Below, piece after piece: positions 22,466 to 30,867 of a DNA stretch of 35,956 nucleotides. The notes under the pieces are model-generated. The model did not search any database. It was not told the DNA's origin and saw only the letters and a list, made by a program, of their open reading frames with translations. Origin of the DNA: Prevotella sp. (lineage in GTDB: Bacteria > Bacteroidota > Bacteroidia > Bacteroidales > Bacteroidaceae); NCBI GenBank assembly GCA_017478085.1, contig JAFVEE010000122.1:1-35956 (forward strand), written 5' to 3'. Within the stretch, counting starts at the first letter, position 1; each line of letters begins with the position of its first letter. Both the position numbers and the translations under genes were made by a program.

Positions 22466-25400
22466 GAAGAACGCTCCTGAACCTGCTGCTGGCCTTGATG
22501 CCGCTACCCCTGCTGGCCAGCATCGAAGTAACGCGACCCAGGGTAGAGGGAATGAGCGAGCCGCTGGGCATCGACACGCCAAGGCCGCGCTTTTCGTGGA
22601 CCATCACCGCAACGAAAGAGAAGGGCGTGGTGCAGACGGGCTACCAGCTCGTCGTCTCTTCCGACAAGGGCGAGGTGTGGAACTCGGGGCGCGTCGACAG
22701 CGACCGCCAGTTGTGGATCGGCTATGGCGGCGCGCCCCTGCGCAGCAACCAGCACCTCACGTGGCGGGTGAAGGTCTTTACAAACAAGGGCGAGAGCCCG
22801 TGGAGCCAGCCGCAACGCTTCAGCACTGGCCTTCTGGGCGAGACGCAATGGGGTGGCCGCTGGATTGGCCTGGAACGGCTGATGCCTGGCGAGCAGGCCG
22901 GCACAACCCACTCCCGCCTGGCTGCCCGCTATCTGCGCAAGGAGTTCCCATTGCAGCCGAAGCCCATCCGCCGCGCCACCGCCTTCGTCTGCGGCCTGGG
23001 TCTCTACCGCCTCTACATCAACGGCCAGCGCATCGGCACCGACGAGCTCACGCCCCTGCCCAGCGACTACCGCCGCACCCTCTACTACGACACCTACGAC
23101 GTCACCCCCGCCATGGTCTCTGCGCCCCCCACTTCGTCCGTTGGCCGCGATTCTATCGCGGCAATAGCGGTAGTCCTCGGCAACGGCCGCTACTTCGCCC
23201 AGCGCCAGGACAAGCCCTACAAGAACGCCACCTTCGGCCTGCCCAAATGCCGCCTGAACATCATCATCGAGTATGAGGACGGCAAGACCGAACGCCTCGT
23301 GACCGATGACACCTGGCGCATCACCGCCGACGGCCCCATCCGCGCCAACAACGAGTACGACGGCGAGGAATACGATGCCCGCAAGGACTTAGGCGCCTGG
23401 ATGCTCCCGCACTACGACGACAGCCACTGGCTGAAGGCCGAGCGCACCGCCATCCCCACCGGCACCCTGCGTGGCCGCGTGGCGCCCAGTATGCAGCAGG
23501 CAGCCCCCATCAGCCCCGTCAGCACCAACGCCACCATCCTCGACTTCGGCCAGAACATGGCCGGCTGGGTATCGTTCATTCCCCAGGGGAAGCCTGGCGA
23601 CACCATCCGCATTCGCTATGCCGAGCGCCTGAACGCCGACGGCACCCTCTACACCGCCAATCTGCGCGATGCCCGCTCCGAGGATGTCTATGTTTGCGGC
23701 GATATGATCGCCGCCTCCTCAACAACCGCCACCGAGCGCTGGCACCCCATCTTCGCCACCCACGGCTTCCGCTATGTCGAGGTAACCGGCCCCGCCACCG
23801 CCCTGCAGGCCCACCCCGTGAGCGATGCGATGGAGACCACCGGCCACTTCGCTTGCAGCGACTCTATATTAAATAAGGTGGTGCGCAACGCCTGGTGGGG
23901 TATTTACTCAAACTACAAGGGAATGCCCGTCGACTGTCCGCAGCGCAACGAGCGACAGCCGTGGCTGGGCGACCGCACCGTGGGCGCACTGGGCGAGAGC
24001 TTCCTCTTCGACAACGAGCGGCTCTACACCAAGTGGATGCGCGACATCGCCGAGAGCCAGCGCGAGGACGGCTGCATACCCGATGTGGCACCGGCCTTCT
24101 GGAACTACTACACCGACGACGTGACGTGGCCCGCCGCCCTGCCCTTCATCTGCCAGATGCTCAGCGAGCAGTACGGCAACGACGAGGCCCTGCGCCTGTG
24201 GCGACCGAACATCGTGCGCTGGCTAAGGCATATCCTCGACAACTACACCTCGAAGGACGGCCTTATCACCAAGGACAAATATGCCGACTGGTGCGTGCCG
24301 CCCGAACGCTTAGAGCTGATTCACAGCGAGGATCCTGACCGCAAGACCGACGGACAGCTCATCGCCACGGCCTACACCATCAAGTGCTTAGAGATGCTGA
24401 ACCTGCCAGAGTTTGCCCAGAAGCGCCAGGAGCTCATCGAGGCCTTCAACCGCCGCTTCCTCACCTGCAAGCCTGGTACCAGTCAGCGACCGGGCCATCC
24501 CTTCTATCCCGACAGCATCTACTACGGCAATAATACCGCCACCAGCAACCTGCTGCCGCTGGCCTTTGGCATCTGTCCCGACTCCCTGCGGGCCGAGGTG
24601 GCGAAGCAGGTCGTGGAGAACATCGTGGTAAAGAACAACAAGGGCCACGTGAGCTGCGGCGTGATAGGCATCTCGTGGCTGCTGCGCACACTCTCCGACT
24701 GCGGCTATGGCGACGTGGCCTATCTGCTGGCCACGCAGCGCACCTATCCTTCCTGGGGCTATATGGCCGAACAGGGAGCCACCACCATCTGGGAACTATG
24801 GAACGGCGACCACGCCAACCCAGCCATGAACTCGGGCAACCACGTGATGCTCCTGGGCGACCTGCTCACCTGGTGCTACCAGCAGCTGGGCGGCCTACAG
24901 AGCACCGATGCCTACAAGCACATCGCGCTGCGGCCCGACTTCTCGATCAAGGACTGCGACTCGGTGGCTTGCAGCTACCTGTCGCCCTACGGCCTCATTG
25001 CCAGCCGATGGCAGAAGGATGCCCACCAGCTGCAATGGCAGGTGACCATCCCCTGCAACACCACGGCCACCCTCTATTTCCCCGATGGAACCGAGAAAAA
25101 CGTTGGTTCCGGCAGCTATTCCTATGACATCAAGATGCCGCGCCGTCACAAGGCCATCGTAGAGGAAAAGCTCATCAGCCCCGGTGCCGTCTCGTGCCAC
25201 GCCTCGACCATCGTCGAGACGCAGAAGGGCGACCTGGTGGTGGCCTACTTCGCCGGCACCTACGAGCGCCATCCCGACTGCTGCATCTACGTGAACATCA
25301 AAGAAAAGGGAAAGGACTGGGGCCCCGCTATCCTTGCCGCCAATGGTTTGGTTTATTGCGATAGTATCGCAACACCACAGACGGTCAAGACCGCCTGCTG

Positions 25401-26160
25401 GAACCCCGTGCTCACCGAGATGCCCAATGGCGAGCTATGGCTTTTCTATAAGGTGGGAAAGAAGGTGAGCGACTGGACGGGCTGGCTCACCAAGTCGAAA
25501 GACGGGGGCCGCACCTGGCAACAGCCCGAACAGCTGCCCGACGGCTTCCTGGGCCCCATCAAGAACAAGCCGCTGCTCCTGGGCGACAAGCTCATCTGCG
25601 GCTCGTCGACCGAAGGCAGCGGCTGGCGCTTCCACGTAGAGATTCTCGACCTGAAGACGAACCAGTGGCAATACGTAGGCCCCATTGAGAGCACCATCGC
25701 CACGAAGACCGACGACAACCAGCCACACCCCATCGACTGCATACAGCCCTCCATCCTGCAACTAAAGGATGGCCGGCTGATGGTGCTGATGCGCACGCAC
25801 AACGCCCGGCTGGCCCAGTCGTTCAGCAGCGACGGCGGCGAGACGTGGACACCCGTCACGCTCTCTTCTGTCGAGAACAACCAGAGCGGCACCGACGCCG
25901 TGACGCTGAAGGACGGCAGCCACGTGCTCATCTACAACAACTTCGAGACGCTGCCCAACACAAAGAAAGGGCCACGCACGCCCCTCTCGCTCGCCGTGAG
26001 CGACGATGGCACTGCGTGGCACCACTGGTTGACACTGGAGGACAGCCCTTCAGGCGAGTTCTCTTACCCCGCCATCATCGAGGGCCGCGACGGCACGCTG
26101 CACTGCGTCTACACCTGGCGGCGGCAGCGCATCGCCTACGCCCGGGTGAAGCTCAAATGA
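22462..26160 (+). CDS. GH78 alpha-L-rhamnosidase fused to a BNR/Asp-box beta-propeller (1232 aa)
   Basis: After a signal peptide (about 1-19) come a fibronectin-like domain (about 22-135), the rhamnosidase N-terminal domain (about 155-330), the concanavalin-like domain (about 345-450), the (alpha/alpha)6 catalytic domain (about 460-800) and the C-terminal beta domain (about 800-895). Glu497 in DCPQRNERQPWLGD and Glu778 in ATTIWELWNGD match the GH78 general acid and base. Residues about 905-1232 form a sialidase-like propeller with Asp-boxes SKDGGRTW and SSDGGETW. The GH78 half removes terminal alpha-L-rhamnose; the propeller substrate is unknown. Two palindromes are read in frame (GRDSIAA near 230 and YCDSIA near 968). 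The start overlaps the GH140 stop (ATGA). Confidence 0.9.
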   Translation: MRRTLLNLLLALMPLPLLASIEVTRPRVEGMSEPLGIDTPRPRFSWTITATKEKGVVQTGYQLVVSSDKGEVWNSGRVDSDRQLWIGYGGAPLRSNQHLTWRVKVFTNKGESPWSQPQRFSTGLLGETQWGGRWIGLERLMPGEQAGTTHSRLAARYLRKEFPLQPKPIRRATAFVCGLGLYRLYINGQRIGTDELTPLPSDYRRTLYYDTYDVTPAMVSAPPTSSVGRDSIAAIAVVLGNGRYFAQRQDKPYKNATFGLPKCRLNIIIEYEDGKTERLVTDDTWRITADGPIRANNEYDGEEYDARKDLGAWMLPHYDDSHWLKAERTAIPTGTLRGRVAPSMQQAAPISPVSTNATILDFGQNMAGWVSFIPQGKPGDTIRIRYAERLNADGTLYTANLRDARSEDVYVCGDMIAASSTTATERWHPIFATHGFRYVEVTGPATALQAHPVSDAMETTGHFACSDSILNKVVRNAWWGIYSNYKGMPVDCPQRNERQPWLGDRTVGALGESFLFDNERLYTKWMRDIAESQREDGCIPDVAPAFWNYYTDDVTWPAALPFICQMLSEQYGNDEALRLWRPNIVRWLRHILDNYTSKDGLITKDKYADWCVPPERLELIHSEDPDRKTDGQLIATAYTIKCLEMLNLPEFAQKRQELIEAFNRRFLTCKPGTSQRPGHPFYPDSIYYGNNTATSNLLPLAFGICPDSLRAEVAKQVVENIVVKNNKGHVSCGVIGISWLLRTLSDCGYGDVAYLLATQRTYPSWGYMAEQGATTIWELWNGDHANPAMNSGNHVMLLGDLLTWCYQQLGGLQSTDAYKHIALRPDFSIKDCDSVACSYLSPYGLIASRWQKDAHQLQWQVTIPCNTTATLYFPDGTEKNVGSGSYSYDIKMPRRHKAIVEEKLISPGAVSCHASTIVETQKGDLVVAYFAGTYERHPDCCIYVNIKEKGKDWGPAILAANGLVYCDSIATPQTVKTACWNPVLTEMPNGELWLFYKVGKKVSDWTGWLTKSKDGGRTWQQPEQLPDGFLGPIKNKPLLLGDKLICGSSTEGSGWRFHVEILDLKTNQWQYVGPIESTIATKTDDNQPHPIDCIQPSILQLKDGRLMVLMRTHNARLAQSFSSDGGETWTPVTLSSVENNQSGTDAVTLKDGSHVLIYNNFETLPNTKKGPRTPLSLAVSDDGTAWHHWLTLEDSPSGEFSYPAIIEGRDGTLHCVYTWRRQRIAYARVKLK
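23144..23162. repeat. GCCGCGAT palindrome, copy 2 (inside GH78)
   Basis: GCCGCGAT-TCT-ATCGCGGC is read in frame as GRDSIAA between SAPPTSSV and IAVVLGNG in the rhamnosidase N-terminal domain. It has the same arms and frame as the copy at 20991. Confidence 0.85.
25356..25372. repeat. TTGCGATA palindrome, copy 3 (inside the BNR domain)
   Basis: TTGCGATA-G-TATCGCAA is a perfect 8-bp inverted repeat read as YCDSIAT, between LAANGLV and PQTVKTACWNPVL. It is a diverged member of the same family (CGAT..ATCG core, same DSIA product). Confidence 0.7.
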
Positions 26161-26586
26161 AAAAGACAACTCAGACAACTTGAACAACAACCAGCCAAAG
26201 AGATGAAAGGGCCGAAAGGTTGTTAAAAGTTGTCTGAGTTGTCGTCTTTTACCTGCCTAAAATGAAAAAGACAACTCAGACAACTTGAACAACAACCAGC
26301 CAAAGAGATGAAAAGGGCCGAAAGGTTGTTAAAAGTTGTCTGAGTTGTCGTCTTTAGCCAGACTAAAAAGAAAAAGACAACTCAGACAACTTGAACAACA
26401 ACCAGCCAAAGAAATGAAAAGGGCCGAAAGGTTGTTAAAAGTTGTCTGAGTTGTCGTCTTTAGCCTGCCTAAAATGAAAAAGACAACTCAGACAACTTGA
26501 ACAACAACCAGCCAAAGAGATGAAATGGGCCGAAAGGTTGTTAAAAGTTGTCTGAGTTGTCTGAGTTGTCGTCTTTTACCAGACTA
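26155..26586. repeat. Four-copy tandem array of a 105-106-nt hairpin unit
   Basis: Units start at 26155, 26260, 26366 and 26472 and fill the gap between the convergent GH78 and DUF4923 genes from stop to stop. In unit 1, 26166-26181 pairs perfectly with 26227-26242 (ACAACTCAGACAACTT and its complement). An inner stem pairs 26186-26192 with 26218-26224. An A-run precedes and a T-run follows each stem, so each unit could terminate transcription in both directions. The stems are identical in all units; the loops differ by single changes. Unit 4 has an extra TCTGAGTTGT that lengthens its 3' arm. No gene is present. Confidence 0.92.
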
Positions 26587-26588
26587 TA

Positions 26589-27254
26589 TTACTGGAAGTC
26601 GAAGCCTATGCGCAGACCGTCGTAGTTCTTCGACAGGTCGCCGATGGTCTGGGCCGTCTGGTTGCCGCTCAGCGTGGCCAGCGTCTGCATGAGCGTGAGC
26701 AGCTTCTTGCCCTCGAACAGCAGGGCGATGCCGTTGCTGTTCTTCTTGGCATAGCAGTTGATGTTGAGCAGCAGGCCCGACATCGTTACCTTATAGGTCG
26801 AGGCGTCGAACGTGTAGTTGCCCTGCCACGACTTACCGGCGATGGTGGCGGCAAAGGTGCCATCCTGGTTGAACGTCACCTTCGTGTTGCTCGACTTGAT
26901 GCCCACCGTCTGATAATAGCCGGCCAGCTTCTGCTTGATGGTCGTGGCCACGGCCTCGCCACCGGCCTGAGCCAGCAGGTTCTGACTGGTGAAGGCGCAG
27001 CCCGGCTGAGCGTAGGTCCACGACCCAACGAGGCTCTCCTTCGTCACCTTGTCCAGTCCCAGCACGCTCTGCAGCACGTTGCCCACGGTCTGCTCGTTGG
27101 TAGCGCCGTTCAGGATGCTGCCCAGCACGCCCCCCACGTTGCTGCCAGTGCTCGTTGTTTGTCCACTCGTGGTACCGCCCGTGGTACCCAGGTCGCAGCT
27201 CGTTGCCATCAGGGCAGCGGCTGCCATTGCCAGAATTGATACTTTTTTCATCAT
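26589..27254 (-). CDS. DUF4923-family lipoprotein (221 aa)
   Basis: The signal peptide ends at the lipobox MATSC (Cys20) followed by a Gly/Thr/Ser-rich linker (about 21-45). The rest matches what I know as DUF4923: a short helical part (VGNVLQSVLGLDKVTKESLVGSW), then a lipocalin-like beta region (NTKVTFNQDGTFAATIAGKSWQGNYTF). The function is unknown; location is probably outer-membrane or periplasmic. Its start overlaps the WYL regulator stop by 4 nt (ATGA), so it is the second gene of a two-gene operon and ends against the hairpin array. Confidence 0.8.
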   Translation of the reverse strand: MMKKVSILAMAAAALMATSCDLGTTGGTTSGQTTSTGSNVGGVLGSILNGATNEQTVGNVLQSVLGLDKVTKESLVGSWTYAQPGCAFTSQNLLAQAGGEAVATTIKQKLAGYYQTVGIKSSNTKVTFNQDGTFAATIAGKSWQGNYTFDASTYKVTMSGLLLNINCYAKKNSNGIALLFEGKKLLTLMQTLATLSGNQTAQTIGDLSKNYDGLRIGFDFQ

Positions 27255-28153
27255 ACTTTGTTGTTTAGTTTGTTGATTTTGTCTTTTAGATAAGTCTTAA
27301 ATTCATCGCACCCCTCCACCTCGACATCTTCGAACAGCCCCAGCACGAAGCGGCCCACGCCCAGGAACGAGCACACGGGCAGTGCTGCCCGCCAGTGACA
27401 CTCGTCTTGCTGCTCAATGAAGCGCTCGGCACGCGGATATTCCTCGCGCAACACCGACGTGGCCAGTCGGCCCATAAGCAGCGTGACCAGCCATTGCCGC
27501 TCGCCGCTGAACATAAAGATGTCGGTATGCATCTCGCGGTGCTCGCGCTCGTTCTCCCACGTCAGGTCGAGCAGTTCCACGTCCTGCATGCGCGACAGCT
27601 TGAACGTCTTGTTCATCTTCGACGACAGTTCGAAGCAGCGCACCTCGCGGTTGCCGTTCATCAGCAGGAACGGCTCTACCACGCGGTCGCTCACCGTGTT
27701 GCTATGGGGCGACGAGTAACCTACCAGCCTGACCACGCGTCGCTGCTTGATGGCCTCATAGAAGGTAGTTACGTTATGGGCCAATTGCGTCTTCAGTTCT
27801 ACGGAGTCCAGGATGTGTAGGTCGTACAGGCAGTCGAGCTTCTTCTTGATGCGCTGCACCTGTACCGAATCGTCGCCCGTCTGGTCGAGGATCTGGCGCA
27901 GGGTGATGGCCTCGTCCTCGGTAAAATGTACGATTTCATCGAGCTTTCTGAAGAACGGCGAGTCTTTCCTGATGCGGTAGAAGGGCCGTTTGTGCTCCAC
28001 GTGGAAGCCTGCCTGACGGAAGAACTCCAGATAGTAGTACAGGTTGCGCCGCGAGAGGTTCAGGCTCTCGCAGATGTCCTGTGCCGTGTAGTGGGTGTTC
28101 TCCGTGAGCATGAGCAGCAGGTTCAGCTCGCGTTCCAGTTTGTCGTGGCGCAT
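27251..28153 (-). CDS. WYL-domain transcriptional regulator (300 aa)
   Basis: The N-terminal winged helix-turn-helix is at about 1-60 (YTAQDICESLNLSRRNLYYYLEFFRQAGF). It is followed by a helical linker and a WYL-type sensor domain at about 130-215 (FYEAIKQRRVVRLVGYSSPHS, RVVEPFLLMNGNREVRCFEL), in which the eponymous Trp-Tyr-Leu is not strictly kept. WYL proteins bind a ligand, often nucleic acid or a nucleotide, to control DNA binding. It is cotranscribed with DUF4923. No target can be deduced. It is the only recognisable transcription regulator in the window and is not obviously tied to the glycan locus. Confidence 0.82.
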   Translation of the reverse strand: MRHDKLERELNLLLMLTENTHYTAQDICESLNLSRRNLYYYLEFFRQAGFHVEHKRPFYRIRKDSPFFRKLDEIVHFTEDEAITLRQILDQTGDDSVQVQRIKKKLDCLYDLHILDSVELKTQLAHNVTTFYEAIKQRRVVRLVGYSSPHSNTVSDRVVEPFLLMNGNREVRCFELSSKMNKTFKLSRMQDVELLDLTWENEREHREMHTDIFMFSGERQWLVTLLMGRLATSVLREEYPRAERFIEQQDECHWRAALPVCSFLGVGRFVLGLFEDVEVEGCDEFKTYLKDKINKLNNKV

Positions 28154-28157
28154 CGGG

Positions 28158-28185
28158 GAGTTTAGAGTTAAGAGTTTAGAGTTAA
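28158..28185. repeat. 14-nt tandem direct repeat upstream of the WYL gene
   Basis: GAGTTTAGAGTTAA occurs twice back to back, followed by a degenerate AATTAAGAGTTA. It fills the 42-nt gap between the rnhB stop and the WYL start. It could separate or modulate translation of the two genes. No function is evident. Confidence 0.7.
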
Positions 28186-28195
28186 AAATTAAGAG

Positions 28196-28804
28196 TTATT
28201 CGGCGAAGGGGAGCTCGAGTTCCTGCGTGCCCAGCAGATTGTAGGTCTTGCGGTGATAGGGGGTGATGCCCAGCTGCCTGATGGCCTCGCGGTGCTTGCG
28301 GGTGGGGTAGCCCTTGTTCTGCTGCCAGTCGTAGCCTGGGTACTCCTCAGCCAGCCGCAGCATATAGTCGTCGCGATAGGTCTTGGCCAGCACCGAGGCC
28401 GCCGCTATGGCCAGATACTTGCCATCGCCCTTCACGATCGTGGTGTGAGGCAGGTCGTGGTAGCGCTTGAAGCGGTTGCCATCGACAATCACCGCCTGCG
28501 GGCGCACCTGCAGCCCGTCGAGGGCGCGGTGCATGGCCAGGATCGAGGCGTTCAGTATGTTGATTTCGTCGATTTCATCGGGATTTACCACCCCTACCGA
28601 CCACGCCACGGCATCGCGCTGAACGACCTCGCGCAGCTGGTATCGGCGACGCTCGCTGAGCTGCTTCGAGTCGTTGAGCAGCTCGTTCTGGTAGTCGGGC
28701 GGCAGGATGACGGCGGCAGCATAGACGGCTCCGGCCAGACAGCCGCGCCCGGCCTCGTCGCATCCGGCCTCAACCAGTCCCTCGTAATAATGGCTCTTTA
28801 GCAT
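28196..28804 (-). CDS. rnhB: Ribonuclease HII (202 aa)
   Basis: It cleaves the RNA strand of RNA-DNA hybrids and starts ribonucleotide excision repair in the cytoplasm. The family motif CDEAGRGCLAGAV gives Asp16 and Glu17. Further conserved stretches are NDSKQLSERRR, AVIVDGN, GDGKYLAIAAASVLAKTYRD and NKGYPTRKHREAI. Length is typical. The ATG at 28804 is preferred; an upstream TTG at 28810 would add only two residues. It lies upstream of the WYL gene on the same strand and is divergent from the outer-membrane barrel gene. Confidence 0.97.
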   Translation of the reverse strand: MLKSHYYEGLVEAGCDEAGRGCLAGAVYAAAVILPPDYQNELLNDSKQLSERRRYQLREVVQRDAVAWSVGVVNPDEIDEINILNASILAMHRALDGLQVRPQAVIVDGNRFKRYHDLPHTTIVKGDGKYLAIAAASVLAKTYRDDYMLRLAEEYPGYDWQQNKGYPTRKHREAIRQLGITPYHRKTYNLLGTQELELPFAE

Positions 28805-28838
28805 AATCAATTACTACTTTACGTATGCAAAGCGTCAG

Positions 28839-28872
28839 CAAAGGTAATTACATTTTTGTCGATTTGAATCAA
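28839..28872 (-). promoter_or_regulatory. Candidate promoter of rnhB
   Basis: On the minus strand TACCTTTG (28846-28839) matches TAnnTTTG. TTG (28872-28870) lies 23 nt upstream, slightly longer than the 20-nt spacing of the other promoters here. The leader would be about 28 nt. Confidence 0.5.
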
Positions 28873-28949
28873 ACTGACCACCAATTAACAAAAATTAAGA
28901 GCATATTCACACAAAAACCAATCAAATTCGCAAAAACCGACATTAAATC

Positions 28950-28980
28950 TTGGAATTATCGCACAATTTACTTACCTTTG
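28950..28980 (+). promoter_or_regulatory. Bacteroidetes promoter of the barrel-lipoprotein operon
   Basis: TTG at 28950-28952 and TACCTTTG at 28973-28980 are separated by 20 nt, the same geometry as at 19533-19563. The predicted start of transcription near 28987 leaves a leader of about 37 nt before the ATG at 29024. Confidence 0.75.
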
Positions 28981-29023
28981 CAACCACTTCTTGCAAAATG
29001 TATCATTAAAATTCCATCATCTT

Positions 29024-29794
29024 ATGAAAAAATTTTCGTTACTTTTTGTTGCCGCACTGGCATTGCTGGCGCCGCAGGCTGCCCAAGCGCAGACCGACCA
29101 GAACCTGTTCAACCACCTGGGCGTAGGCGTATCGGCAGGCACCGACGGCATTGGCTTCGAGCTGGCCACTCCCATCACCGACTTCGTGGCCCTGCGTGCG
29201 GGCATGTCGTTTCTGCCCAAGGTGAAGTATTCGGGCGACGTCGACATCGACTCTAACAGCTCTTCCTTCACCACGAAGGAGGTGAACGTTGAGGGCAAGC
29301 TCAACAAGACCGACGTGAAGATCCTGCTCGACATCTACCCCATTCCCAAGGCCTCGTTCCGCATTACGGCAGGAGCCTTCATTGGCGCTGAGAAGCTGAT
29401 CAACGTCTACAACACCGAGCAGTTCCTGGCACCGTCGGAATGGGGCGTTTCGGGCATTCGCCTGGGCGACTACCGCGTAACGTCCGACAAGAATGGTAAC
29501 GTGAGCGCCGACGTGAAGGTGAACAGCTTCAAGCCCTATCTGGGACTGGGCTTCGGCCGTGCCGTGCCCAAGAAGCGACTCAGCTTCAACGTAGACCTGG
29601 GCGTGCAGTTCTGGGGCAAGCCCGGCATCTGGACCAATGCCAAGGATGACTGGATGGAGGGGGAAGAAGCGACCTATCATCAGTTGAAGAAGGGCGACAT
29701 TGACAACGACGATGCCGACAAGGCGTTCAACATCATCTCGAAGATCACCGTCTGGCCCGTCATCAGCTTCCGTCTGAACGGCCGAATTTTCTAA
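29024..29794 (+). CDS. Outer-membrane beta-barrel protein, unknown function (256 aa)
   Basis: ATG 29024 gives a clean signal peptide (MKKFSLLFVAALALLAPQAAQAQ). An upstream in-frame ATG at 28991 would put extra residues before it. The mature part alternates amphipathic strands (GVGVSAGTDGIGFELATPI, FVALRAGMSFLPKVKY, FRITAGAFIGAEKLI, PYLGLGFGRAV, LSFNVDLGVQFWG) and ends VISFRLNGRIF with a C-terminal Phe typical of barrel assembly signals. It probably has 8-10 strands. The next gene starts 30 nt downstream. I do not recognise a specific family. Confidence 0.8.
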   Translation: MKKFSLLFVAALALLAPQAAQAQTDQNLFNHLGVGVSAGTDGIGFELATPITDFVALRAGMSFLPKVKYSGDVDIDSNSSSFTTKEVNVEGKLNKTDVKILLDIYPIPKASFRITAGAFIGAEKLINVYNTEQFLAPSEWGVSGIRLGDYRVTSDKNGNVSADVKVNSFKPYLGLGFGRAVPKKRLSFNVDLGVQFWGKPGIWTNAKDDWMEGEEATYHQLKKGDIDNDDADKAFNIISKITVWPVISFRLNGRIF

Positions 29795-29824
29795 TCACAC
29801 CAAAATCTTATAGTAACAACCCGT

Positions 29825-30784
29825 ATGAAAAAGAACTTTCTTTACTTTGCATTTGCTGCACTGGCAGCAATGTGCATGACCGCCTGCGGCGACGACAGCA
29901 ACGACGACAATGGCGGCAGCAACAACCCGCAGCAGCCGCAGAACAACGTGACGCTGACCGCCCCGAAGTATGCCGACCAGGCCGTGCGCTTCGAGCTGAA
30001 AGAGCCCATTGAGGCCACCAGCGACGATGCCACGCTGCAGCTGAAGGCCGTGAACTTTACCGAAGGCGGCAAGGCCATCCTGGAAATGTACAACCCCGTC
30101 ACCCAGAAGCGCAGCTACGTAGCCGAGACTGCCACCATCAGCGGCAACGACTACCACATCAGCGGCTCGAAGGCCAGCGGCACCATCACCAAGCTGCAGA
30201 ACGCCAAAGCCCGCGCCACGCGCGCCACGAGCAACGTTCAGCTGTCGCTGAGCCTCACCATCATGGGCTACACCTATAGCATCGATGCCGACTCGCCTGC
30301 CGATGCCGTAGAGAAGGCTAAGAGCATGGGCGGCGGCGCCATACTGGGCTACATCGCCCGTACATGGAATGTGCTGGGCTACATTCTCGACCTGAAGGGC
30401 AGCGACATCAAGGCCGTGGCCTCGAAGGAGTTCAAGACCCTGACCGCCGTGCGCGACCAGGCCATTGAGAGCGGTTGCGGACTGACCGACGAGGAGCTGG
30501 CAGATTTCAAGGACATTAGCAGCGTGGTCATCGACGCCACGGGTCTCATTGCCATCAACTACACCGATGGCAGCGTGGATGCCGGCAACTGGGACTGGGC
30601 CAACACCCAGTACAACCGGTTCACCCTGAGGCTGGAAGAAGGCATGGGCAACAAGTTCATTGCCAACAACACGAACATCGACGTGGCCTTCAACGGCAAC
30701 CGCTGCAACCTGAAGCTGAGCACCAGCATCACTGGCGACAAGAACTACGACGTAGTGCTCCTGATGCAGCTGCAGGCTGAATAA
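29825..30784 (+). CDS. Acidic-leader lipoprotein, unknown function (319 aa)
   Basis: The signal peptide ends in lipobox MTAC (Cys21), followed by GDDSNDDNGGSNN, an acidic stretch like the surface-export signal of Bacteroidetes lipoproteins. The mature part is beta-rich at first (RFELKEPIEATSDDATLQLKAV is one strand-rich part), then helical around 155-200 (DAVEKAKSMGGGAILGYIART), and beta-rich again near the C-terminus. No domain is recognised. It follows the barrel gene and precedes a strong terminator, so the two are probably one transcription unit and may work together at the outer membrane. Confidence 0.75.
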   Translation: MKKNFLYFAFAALAAMCMTACGDDSNDDNGGSNNPQQPQNNVTLTAPKYADQAVRFELKEPIEATSDDATLQLKAVNFTEGGKAILEMYNPVTQKRSYVAETATISGNDYHISGSKASGTITKLQNAKARATRATSNVQLSLSLTIMGYTYSIDADSPADAVEKAKSMGGGAILGYIARTWNVLGYILDLKGSDIKAVASKEFKTLTAVRDQAIESGCGLTDEELADFKDISSVVIDATGLIAINYTDGSVDAGNWDWANTQYNRFTLRLEEGMGNKFIANNTNIDVAFNGNRCNLKLSTSITGDKNYDVVLLMQLQAE

Positions 30785-30794
30785 CGACACAACG

Positions 30795-30827
30795 AAGCCT
30801 CCGTTCCATCGCAACGGAGGCTTTTTT
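30795..30827 (+). terminator. Intrinsic terminator after the barrel-lipoprotein operon
   Basis: A perfect 11-bp stem (AAGCCTCCGTT / AACGGAGGCTT) with a 7-nt loop leads into TTTTTT. It begins 10 nt after the lipoprotein stop. The stem uses the same CTCCGTT/AACGGAG words as the array at 16872-16970. Confidence 0.85.
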
Positions 30828-30838
30828 ACAATGCAATG

Positions 30839-30867
30839 AAGGCTCCGTTCAGACGCAACGGAGCCTT
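30839..30867. repeat. Palindrome overlapping the comEC stop codon
   Basis: AAGGCTCCGTT (30839-30849) and AACGGAGCCTT (30857-30867) form an 11-bp stem. The comEC stop codon is at 30849-30851, so the last codons of comEC are encoded by one arm. It is a second member of the CTCCGTT palindrome family, 12 nt from the terminator stem on its left. It may help end the minus-strand transcript. Confidence 0.75.

Noticed and set aside
25170-26160. Calling the propeller a true sialidase
   Set aside because: Asp-boxes are present, but I could not locate the arginine triad and Tyr/Glu pair of GH33 with confidence. The fold is called, not the activity.
26155-26586. CRISPR-like array
   Set aside because: The whole 105-nt unit is repeated including its loop. 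There are no short repeats with unique spacers and no cas genes.
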